From: Streptomyces olindensis
Lineage (GTDB): Bacteria > Actinomycetota > Actinomycetes > Streptomycetales > Streptomycetaceae
Direction: 5' to 3'
DNA length: 64,000 nt
NCBI GenBank assembly: GCA_000696115.1
Contig: JJOH01000019.1
Coordinates: 703,882-767,881 of the forward strand
The translations under genes were made by a program, and so were the position numbers. The notes below the pieces were generated by a model, which saw only the letters and a list, made by a program, of their open reading frames with translations, was not told where the DNA came from and did not search any database. Shown here in pieces: positions 16,966-23,706 of this stretch. Position 1 is the stretch's first letter. Each line of letters opens with the position of its first letter.

Positions 16966-18306
16966 GTGACCACCTGGGCCGGCCGCACCGCCGCCGAGAT
17001 TTCCGCCGCCGTCCGCGAGAAGCGGGTCACACCCCGGGAGGTGGTCGCCGAGCACCTCGCCCTGATCGAGCGGCTCGACGGCCGCGTGGGGGCGTTCCGT
17101 AGCGTGCGCGCCGAGGCGGCGTCGGCCGAGGCCGACGAGGTGGCCGCCCGCGGCGACCTCGGTGAACTGCCGCTGGCCGGGGTGCCCGTGGCCGTCAAGG
17201 ACAATCTCGCGGTGCGCGGCGAGTCCCGGCGCAACGGCTCGGCGGCGACGCCGGACACGCCGGCCGCCCAGGACCATGTGACGGTGGCCCGGCTGCGCGC
17301 CGCGGGCGCGGTGGTGGTGGGTCTGACGCACGTGCCCGAACTGTGCGTCTTCGGCACGACGGACGGCGTGCTGGGCACCTCCCGCAACCCCTGGGACCCG
17401 GCGCGCTCGGCGGGCGGTTCGTCGGGCGGCAGCGCGGCGGCCGTCGCCGCCGGGATGGTGCCGATCGCCCTGGGCAACGACGGCATGGGCTCCCTGCGCA
17501 TACCGGCCGCCAACTGTGGCCTGGTCGCCATCAAGCCGGGGAGCGGAGTGGTCCCGGCGGGCGAGGGCAGCACCTGGTTCGGCATGACGGAGCACGGCCC
17601 GCTCGCCACGACCGTCGAGGACACCCGCCTGATGCTCGCGGTCCTCGCCGGCACCGCGCCCGTCCCCCGGTCCGAGCCGGGCACGCTCCGCATCGCCGTG
17701 TCGTTGCGGAGTCCGCTGGCCGGCGTCACCATCAGCCGCCCGTACGCGGCGGCCGCCCGTGAGGCGGCCGGGGTGCTGATGCGGGCGGGCCACCAGGTCC
17801 GCCGCGCCGACCCGCCCTACCCCCTGTCCCTCGCCACGACCTCGCTGACCCACTGGACGGCGGGCACGGCCGCGGACGCCCAGGACCTCGACCCCCGCCT
17901 ACTGACGCGGCGCACCCGCGTCCACGCCCGCGTCGGCCGCCCGTTCATGGCCGCGGCCCGCTCCGGGAGCGCCCGGGAACAGCTGCGGCGACGGCTGGAG
18001 CCGTTCTTCACGGAGTACGACGTGCTGCTCACCCCCGCGCTCGCCCGCCGCTCCCCCAAGGCCGGGCCCTGGCACGAGCGGGGCTGGCTGAGCAACGTAC
18101 TGGCCAACACGAACTACTCGCCGCTGACGCCCGCGTGGAACCTGACCGGCTGGCCCGCCATGGCCGTCCCCTGCGGAACTCTCCCCTCCGGCGCCCCCTG
18201 CTCCGTGCAGCTGGTGGGGCGCCCCGGCTCGGAGTCCCAACTGCTGGAGGTGGCGGCCCAGTTGGAGGAGAGAAACCCGTGGCGGCGTACGGCGCCGGTG
18301 CACTAG
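16966..18306 (+). CDS. Amidase signature family hydrolase
   Basis: A 446-residue amidase. The Ser-cisSer-Lys triad is visible: Lys in VPVAVKDN (about residue 75), the glycine/serine loop ARSAGGSSGGSAAAVAAGM with cis-Ser, and the nucleophile Ser in GNDGMGSLRIPAA. The last motif is usually G[TS]D[TG]GGS[IL]R; here the middle glycine pair reads GMGS, a mild deviation. The C-terminal half has FTEYDVLLTPALARRSP and a late NLTGWPAMAVPCG strand. It hydrolyses an unknown amide in the cytoplasm; no glutamyl-tRNA amidotransferase partners are nearby. The GTG at 16966 follows GAGGAG by about six bases. Confidence 0.88.
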   Translation: MTTWAGRTAAEISAAVREKRVTPREVVAEHLALIERLDGRVGAFRSVRAEAASAEADEVAARGDLGELPLAGVPVAVKDNLAVRGESRRNGSAATPDTPAAQDHVTVARLRAAGAVVVGLTHVPELCVFGTTDGVLGTSRNPWDPARSAGGSSGGSAAAVAAGMVPIALGNDGMGSLRIPAANCGLVAIKPGSGVVPAGEGSTWFGMTEHGPLATTVEDTRLMLAVLAGTAPVPRSEPGTLRIAVSLRSPLAGVTISRPYAAAAREAAGVLMRAGHQVRRADPPYPLSLATTSLTHWTAGTAADAQDLDPRLLTRRTRVHARVGRPFMAAARSGSAREQLRRRLEPFFTEYDVLLTPALARRSPKAGPWHERGWLSNVLANTNYSPLTPAWNLTGWPAMAVPCGTLPSGAPCSVQLVGRPGSESQLLEVAAQLEERNPWRRTAPVH

Positions 18307-18512
18307 AGTCGGCCGGGTGACTGCCGGGTCGGCCGTGGGCCAAGCACGAGTGAGGCGCCCGGCCTCGGCGTGAGCGCGGCGGGGGCGACCCCGCCCGGCC
18401 CCGCCCGAGTGCCGCAGCGGGCACGCGCCCCGCCTCCCGTCTCCGTTCCCCCTCTTTTCCGCGCCTTCTCGCGGCGCTTCTCACCTACCAGGAACCGGAG
18501 ACGAACCCACCC

Positions 18513-18932
18513 ATGTCCCCCGCACAGCACACCCCTGACCTGCCGGCCACCGTCGCCCGCCTCGACCACACCGCCGTGTACGCCTCGGACCGCCGGCTCT
18601 CGGCGGAGTTCCTGGCGGCGGTGCTGGGCCTGGAGGTGGGCGCCCCCTTCGGGCCGTTCCTGCCCGTCGACCTGGGCAACGGCGTGACCCTCGACTACTA
18701 CGAGAAGAGCGACGAGCCGATCCAGTCGCAGCACTACGCGTTCCTCGTTCCCGAGGAGCAGTTCGACGCGATGATCGCCCGCCTGGAGAAGCTCGGAGTG
18801 ACGTACTACGCCGACCCGAGCCACACCGAGCCGGGCCGGGTCAACGACCTCTTCGGCGGTCGCGGTGCCTACTTCGACGACCCGGACGGCCACAACATGG
18901 AGATCATGACCCGGCCGTACGTCCGGCCCTGA
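18513..18932 (+). CDS. VOC (glyoxalase/bleomycin-resistance/dioxygenase) family protein
   Basis: A 139-residue vicinal-oxygen-chelate protein made of paired beta-alpha-beta-beta-beta modules. Metal ligand candidates are His in ARLDHTAVYA, His in SQHYAFLV and Glu in HNMEIMTRPY, and the signature end FDDPDGHNMEI is clear. Relatives include glyoxalases, fosfomycin/bleomycin resistance proteins and extradiol dioxygenases; this sequence does not decide among them. It follows the amidase gene by about 200 bases that hold nothing else recognisable. Its 3' end overlaps the convergent acetyltransferase gene by 29 bases. Confidence 0.88.
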   Translation: MSPAQHTPDLPATVARLDHTAVYASDRRLSAEFLAAVLGLEVGAPFGPFLPVDLGNGVTLDYYEKSDEPIQSQHYAFLVPEEQFDAMIARLEKLGVTYYADPSHTEPGRVNDLFGGRGAYFDDPDGHNMEIMTRPYVRP

Positions 18933-19509
18933 CGGCCGCGGGCGGTACCGCCCGGGACATGACCCAGTGATGCTTGCCGAGGCGCCGGATCCGCTCGAAG
19001 CCTCGGCCCTCGAACAGCGTCACCGTGCCGGTGAACAGGAGCGACGCCGAGACCTTCCGGTCCTCGGTGTCCTCGGGGTAGCCCTCCACGGATCCGCCGC
19101 CGAGCCGCGCGATCTCCTGGAGGGCGCCTTCGAGGGCGGCGGCGGCAACTCCTCGCCCGCGGTGGGCGCGATCGACGAAGAAGCAGGTGACGCGCCAGTC
19201 CGGGAGGGTGTCGAGGTCCTTCTCGTAGGCGCGCCGGTGCTTGATGCGGGGCAGTTCGGCGGGCGTTCCGAACTGGCTCCATCCGACGCAGTCCTGACCG
19301 TCGTAGACGAGGGCGGCGTGCGCGCGGCCCTCGCGGACCCGGGTCTCCTTCTCGGAGCGGTTCTGCTCCGGGTCCTTGTCGCGGCTCAGGCCCTCCGGGT
19401 GGAAGGCCATGCACCAGCAGCCGCCCCACACTCCCTTGTGCCGCTCGACCAGACCGGCGAAGTCCGGCCAGGTGGCCACGTCGAGAGGTCTCACCCGAAG
19501 ACCGGTCAT
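18904..19509 (-). CDS. GNAT family N-acetyltransferase
   Basis: A 201-residue acetyltransferase. The acetyl-CoA pyrophosphate loop is VDRAHRGRGVAAAAL (R/Q-x-x-G-x-G/A). The N-terminal part WGGCWCMAFHPEG with clustered Trp and Cys is typical of a group of actinobacterial GNATs of unknown substrate. A later GFERIRRLGKHHWVM strand closes the domain. ATG at 19509 has GGAGGAG six bases before it. It lies 16 bases downstream of a second, unrelated GNAT gene on the same strand, so the two may be co-transcribed. Confidence 0.85.
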   Translation of the reverse strand: MTGLRVRPLDVATWPDFAGLVERHKGVWGGCWCMAFHPEGLSRDKDPEQNRSEKETRVREGRAHAALVYDGQDCVGWSQFGTPAELPRIKHRRAYEKDLDTLPDWRVTCFFVDRAHRGRGVAAAALEGALQEIARLGGGSVEGYPEDTEDRKVSASLLFTGTVTLFEGRGFERIRRLGKHHWVMSRAVPPAAVRAGRTAGS

Positions 19510-19525
19510 GGGCTCCTCCGTCGGT

Positions 19526-20008
19526 CTACAGCGCCCGGTACATGATGTGCAGCCCCACCCGGCCGTGCCGGGGGTGGTCGAAGGCGTCCGGGACGGTACC
19601 GAGGATGGTGAAGCCGAGGGAGGTCCACAGCTTCACGGCCGGGTTGGTCTCGACGACGGCGTTGAACACCATGCCGCGGTAGCCGGCCGACCGGGCCTCG
19701 GTCAGGAGGTGTTCGGCGAGGGCGCGGCCGTGGCCCCGGCCGCCCTGGTCGGGGTCGACCATGAAACCGGCGTTGGCGATGCGGGCGGCGGGCCCGCCGT
19801 AGTTGGGGGTGAGGTAGGCGGAGGCGACGACGGTGCCGCTGTCGTCCTCGACGACGTAGACGCGTTTCGCCGGGTTCATCCACAGGACCCGGGCCTCCTC
19901 CTCGGAGGTACCCGGGTCCCAGGCGTAGGTCTCGCCCGCGGCGACGATGCGGTGCCAGAACGGCCAGATGCGCGGCCAGTCGTCCGCCGTTGCTTCCCTG
20001 ATCAGCAT
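19526..20008 (-). CDS. GNAT family N-acetyltransferase
   Basis: A 160-residue acetyltransferase with the order expected of the family: MLIREATADDWPRIWPFW at the start, strand VVEDDSGTVVASAYL, the acetyl-CoA loop VDPDQGGRGHGRALAEHLL, and VETNPAVKLWTSLGFTILGTVP, the common GNAT end that also occurs in phosphinothricin-acetyltransferase-like proteins. Substrate is unknown; a small amine or amino-acid analogue is typical. It is the first gene of a probable pair with the downstream GNAT (16-base gap). Confidence 0.87.
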   Translation of the reverse strand: MLIREATADDWPRIWPFWHRIVAAGETYAWDPGTSEEEARVLWMNPAKRVYVVEDDSGTVVASAYLTPNYGGPAARIANAGFMVDPDQGGRGHGRALAEHLLTEARSAGYRGMVFNAVVETNPAVKLWTSLGFTILGTVPDAFDHPRHGRVGLHIMYRAL

Positions 20009-20062
20009 GGGTGCGAGTGTGGCACGGCCGTACGGTCGGCGATCGCGGAGGGGCGCCCGCTG

Positions 20063-20236
20063 TCAGTCGACGCTGGGCAGGATGTGGGGCTCCGCGAGGT
20101 CGTCCTCGTAGCCCGCGAGGCGGATGGGGGCCGAACGGGCCCACACGTCGAGGCTGCCGAGCTCGTCGGCCCGCCGGCCGGCGCGCTCGCCGCGTTCCTT
20201 GGGGCGCTGATCGCGATTCGTCTTCTCCGGTGTCAC
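20063..20236 (-). CDS. Small conserved actinobacterial protein (57 residues), unknown function
   Basis: A short frame with strong coding signs: GTG at 20236 preceded by AAGGAG at a spacing of about seven bases, G/C-rich third positions, and a product beginning with a basic segment (TPEKTNRDQRPKERGERAG) and ending in an acidic one. The C-terminal part DVWARSAPIRLAGYEDD, then LAEPHILPSVD, reads like a small hypothetical protein I have seen conserved in Streptomyces. It has no signal peptide or membrane segment. No function can be assigned. It lies 54 bases before the acetyltransferase gene on the same strand. Confidence 0.7.
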   Translation of the reverse strand: MTPEKTNRDQRPKERGERAGRRADELGSLDVWARSAPIRLAGYEDDLAEPHILPSVD

Positions 20237-20611
20237 CGCGCACTCCTTATGTGTCGGTCACCCTCGGGACGTCCGCGCCGGTCCTGCTGCGCCTGACGCC
20301 CGCTCGGGCTCTGATGTCAAATGCAGTTCGGACGCGGTGGCGCCGGTCGACTCACGGGAGAGCAGGCCGTGGTGAACCGGCTTGTCCCATGACGGACCGT
20401 GGGTGTGGGTAGGACCCCGTGTTGCTGTCCGTCCGCTCCAGATTAACCAAATGAGCGGGCCCCCGCTCGATGGGGCTGAAAACAGACGGTAACGATCGCG
20501 CGTCATCCCGCGTTCAGCACGGGTTTCCGTACCGTTTTGTCCACGCGGGGGCGTTGTGCGGATCGCCCGTTCGACGTAGCCGGGCGAGGGCGCTTTCGAG
20601 CCGATCCGCCC
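20237..20611. other. Intergenic region with a hairpin
   Basis: No convincing gene lies in these 375 bases. A stem TCGCCCG/CGGGCGA (20563-20587, 11-base loop), nested in a longer GCGGATCG...CGATCCGC inverted repeat, sits just after the stop of the SDR gene at 20612 and may end its transcript. The left half should contain the promoter of the small gene at 20236. Confidence 0.4.
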
Positions 20612-22114
20612 CTACCACTTCCCGGGCGCGTAGTCCTTCAGGAAGACCCCGTAGAGGTCCTCCCCCGCCTCGCCCCGCACGATCGGGTCGTACACCCGGG
20701 CCGCGCCGTCGACGAGGTCGAGCGGCGCGTGGAAACCGGCCTCGGCGAGCCGCAACTTGTCGTAGTGCGGCCGCTCGTCCGTGATCCACCCGGTGTCGAC
20801 CGAGGTCATCAGGATGCCGTCGGTCTGGAACATCTCCTGGGCGCTGGTCCGCGTGACCATGTTCATCGCGGCCTTCGCGGCGTTGGTGTTCGGGTGCCCG
20901 GCGCCCTTGTACCCGCGGCCGAAGACGCCCTCCATCGCCGACACGTTGACGACGTACGCGCGTCCGCTCGCCGCCTTCTTCGCGGCCTCGGCCATCGCCG
21001 GCCGCAACTTGCTGATGAGGATGAACGGCGCCGTGTAGTTGCACAGCTGGGTCTCCAGCAGCTCCACCGGGGAGATCTGCTCGATGGTCTGCACCCAGGT
21101 GTTGGTGTCCACGACGTCGGGGACGAGACCGCCCGCGTCGATCGCCGTGCCGTCGAGGTGCCGTTCGACGCTGGCGTTGCCGGCGACCAGGGCGAGGTCG
21201 GCGACCTGCTGCGCGTCGAGGCCGCTGCTGCCCAGCGGCAGCGCGGCGAGGCCGTCGACCGCGCCGGAGTTGAACGCGCCGATGACATGGTGGGCGGGCA
21301 GCTCACCGGCGGGCAGCGGCGCGCTCTCGCCCTCGACCAGGGCGGCATAGGCGGACGGCAGGCGGCGCACGGTCTGGGTCGCGTTGTTGACGAGGATGTC
21401 GAGCGGCCCGGCCTCGGCGATCTGGTCGGCGAGGGCCACGGCCTGCGCCGGGTCGCGCAGGTCGATGCCGACGACCTCCAGGCGGTGGATCCAGTCCGCG
21501 GAGTCGTCCATGGCCTTGAAGCGGCGGATGGCGTCCTTGGGGAACCGCGTGGTGATCGTGGTGTGCGCCCCGTCGCGCAGCAGCCGCAGCGCGATGTACA
21601 TGCCGATCTTGGCGCGGCCGCCGGTGAGCAGGGCCCGCTTGCCGGTGAGGTCGGCGCGGACGTCGCGCTTGGCGCGGTTCACGCGGGCGCAGGCGGGACA
21701 GAGCTGGTGGTAGAAGTAGTCGACTTCCACGTACCGGGTCTTGCAGGTGTAGCAGGAACGCGGGCGCTGGAGTATCCCCGCGATCCTGCCCTCCTCGGTG
21801 TTCGACGACGGCAGAAGACCCTCGGTCTCGTCGTCGATGCGCTGGGCGGAGCCGGTCGCCGTGGCCTCCGTGACCGCCTTGTCGTGGGCGGTCTTGGCGG
21901 CCCGGCGCTCCTGGCGGCGGCGCTGCTTGACCGTGCGGTAGATGCCCGCGGTGGCCCGGCGCACCGCGATGGCGTCCGGGTGGTCGATCTCCAGCTTGTC
22001 GAGTTCCTCGAGCACGCTGAGGCAGACGGCCAGGCGCTCCGGGTCGATGCCGGGTCCGTACGAGAGCCCGCTCGCCTCGTCCATGGCCTGCGGGCCGTCC
22101 TCTGTCACCGTCAT
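20612..22114 (-). CDS. SDR oxidoreductase with N-terminal helical region and zinc ribbon
   Basis: A 500-residue protein, about twice the length of a classical SDR. Residues ~20-115 are helical and charged (KQRRRQERRAAKTAHDKAV). A zinc-ribbon-like segment CYTCKTRYVEVDYFYHQLCPAC lies at about 123-145. The Rossmann domain follows with TGGRAKIGM, ILVNNATQT, and NVSAMEGVFGRGYKGAGHPNTNAAKAAMN, where a HPNTNAAK arrangement replaces the usual YxxxK. The cofactor-binding glycines are good, but the catalytic Tyr is not in its normal place, so activity is uncertain. I know such zinc-ribbon SDRs only as uncharacterised actinobacterial proteins. The ATG at 22114 has AGGGA upstream. Confidence 0.8.
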   Translation of the reverse strand: MTVTEDGPQAMDEASGLSYGPGIDPERLAVCLSVLEELDKLEIDHPDAIAVRRATAGIYRTVKQRRRQERRAAKTAHDKAVTEATATGSAQRIDDETEGLLPSSNTEEGRIAGILQRPRSCYTCKTRYVEVDYFYHQLCPACARVNRAKRDVRADLTGKRALLTGGRAKIGMYIALRLLRDGAHTTITTRFPKDAIRRFKAMDDSADWIHRLEVVGIDLRDPAQAVALADQIAEAGPLDILVNNATQTVRRLPSAYAALVEGESAPLPAGELPAHHVIGAFNSGAVDGLAALPLGSSGLDAQQVADLALVAGNASVERHLDGTAIDAGGLVPDVVDTNTWVQTIEQISPVELLETQLCNYTAPFILISKLRPAMAEAAKKAASGRAYVVNVSAMEGVFGRGYKGAGHPNTNAAKAAMNMVTRTSAQEMFQTDGILMTSVDTGWITDERPHYDKLRLAEAGFHAPLDLVDGAARVYDPIVRGEAGEDLYGVFLKDYAPGKW

Positions 22115-22218
22115 CGCCGCTGCGTTCCCTGCTCTGCCGTCGCGGCGCGCCGGTCGCGGCCGCTTTCGAACGGCGGATTTTACTTCAGCGCCGGGCCGCA
22201 CCGCCAAACTCGCGCCGA

Positions 22219-23562
22219 TCAGGACCGGCAGGCCTTGATCAGCGTCGCCACCTCCTTGGAGACGGCCGTCGCGAACAGGTCCAGGTCGGAGACCGCCTCG
22301 CCGTCGGCGACGAGCCCGTAGTGGACGCCGCCCCGGTACGTCGAGACGGCGACCGCGAGGGAGTGGCCGGGGGCCAGCGGGGCGAGCGGGAAGACGGCGG
22401 TGAGGGGGTGGCCGCCGAGCTTCAGGCCGAGGCTGGGCAGGGGCACGCTGGTCACGAGGATGTCGAACCAGAGCCGGGCCGCCTGGCCGACCAGGGGTCC
22501 GCCGAGCCGGTGGGCGAGGGCGGGGACGTGATCGGCGAGCAGGGCTACGGCGCCCGCGCCCCGGTTGGGGCCGGCGTCCTTGTTGCGGTCCATGGCGGTG
22601 CGGACCGAGGCCAGGCGGGCCAGCGGGTCGGGGTCGTCGACCGGAAGCCGTATCAGGTACCCGGAGAGCCGGTTGCCCTGCGGGTGGGCGGTGCGCGGGC
22701 GGCGCTTGGAGACCGGGATCAGGGCCCGGGGCGCGACGCCCTCGCTGCCGTTGCCGCGCTCGTCGAGCCAGCGGCGCAGGGCGCCGGCGACGACCGCGAT
22801 GAGGACGTCGTTGACGGTGCCGCCGACGGTCTTGCGGATCCGGTGCACGTCGTCGAGGTCCAGCACCACTCCGGCGGTGCGGCGGGTGCCGCTCGGCTCG
22901 CAGGTGAGGGCCGGGGTGGAGCGCACGTCGAGGGAGGAGCGGGCGACGGCGGTGCCGATGTCCAGGGCGCGGCCGACGTCGGACAGGGCGCCGCGCATGA
23001 GCCCGGGCAGGTCGCGCACGTCCGGCAGCACTCCGCGCGGGGGGTCCGCGGGACGGGGCCGGGGCGCGGGCATGTCCATCGGGTCCATGACGCCCGCGGC
23101 GAGCGTCAGCGCCCGCAGCCCGTCGGCCAGGGCGTGGTGGAACTTGAACAGCACCGCGAAGCAGACCCCGTCCTCCCCCGGCAGTACATGGGCCTCCCAG
23201 GGCGGTCGGCCGCGCTCCAGCGGACGCCCCATGAGCCGGCCGGCCTCCGCGTGGAAATCGGCGGTCGGCGCGTGCAGCCGCACGTGGTGCAGGGGGTCGA
23301 AGCCCGGGTCCGGCTCGCGGGCCGCGCCGCCGAAGGCGAGCGGGCGGCGCAGGGCGGAGGGCAGCGGCTGCCACACGTCGCGGATCCGCATCCGCAGTCC
23401 GGGCACGCCGGCGGCGCGGGCGGCGAGCAGGTCCGCCGCGTGGGCGCCCGCGGTGGGCGAGTGAGCGGAGAAGATCCCGAGCGCGCCGAGGTGCATCGGG
23501 TGGTCGGCGGACTCCATGTTCCAGAACGCCAGGTCGAGAGGAGCGAGCAGGTCAGCAGTCAA
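22219..23562 (-). CDS. Wax ester synthase / diacylglycerol acyltransferase (WS/DGAT)
   Basis: A 447-residue acyl-CoA-dependent acyltransferase of the bacterial WS/DGAT family. The catalytic motif HHALADG (HHxxxDG) lies near residue 140. Other family marks are PLDLAFWNMES at the N-terminus, PWEAHVLPG, GTVNDVLIAVVAGALRRWL, and the C-terminal PLAPGHSLAVAVSTYRGGVHYGL. It makes storage triacylglycerol or wax esters at the membrane/lipid-droplet surface. The start is an unusual TTG at 23562, preceded by GAGG; no ATG or GTG gives the full N-terminal family sequence. It lies downstream of the terminator at 23661 and has its own promoter region. Confidence 0.9.
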   Translation of the reverse strand: MTADLLAPLDLAFWNMESADHPMHLGALGIFSAHSPTAGAHAADLLAARAAGVPGLRMRIRDVWQPLPSALRRPLAFGGAAREPDPGFDPLHHVRLHAPTADFHAEAGRLMGRPLERGRPPWEAHVLPGEDGVCFAVLFKFHHALADGLRALTLAAGVMDPMDMPAPRPRPADPPRGVLPDVRDLPGLMRGALSDVGRALDIGTAVARSSLDVRSTPALTCEPSGTRRTAGVVLDLDDVHRIRKTVGGTVNDVLIAVVAGALRRWLDERGNGSEGVAPRALIPVSKRRPRTAHPQGNRLSGYLIRLPVDDPDPLARLASVRTAMDRNKDAGPNRGAGAVALLADHVPALAHRLGGPLVGQAARLWFDILVTSVPLPSLGLKLGGHPLTAVFPLAPLAPGHSLAVAVSTYRGGVHYGLVADGEAVSDLDLFATAVSKEVATLIKACRS

Positions 23563-23660
23563 GGGCTTGCCTCGCGTCGACGACGGGTGGGCCAGCAGTC
23601 AATCGCCCCCAGCCGATTACGGTCAAGTACGATCAGGCTACGTACAGTTAACAGCGGATT

Positions 23661-23691
23661 AAGTCCCGCCCCGAGGAAAGGGGCGGGACTT
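23661..23691 (-). terminator. Intrinsic hairpin terminator after the GH2 gene
   Basis: A perfect 12-bp stem AAGTCCCGCCCC / GGGGCGGGACTT encloses a seven-base loop (GAGGAAA), 15 bases beyond the stop of the glycosidase gene. It lacks a strong T-tract, as is common in Streptomyces. Confidence 0.8.
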
Positions 23692-23706
23692 ATGGTGCAT
23701 CTGCGG

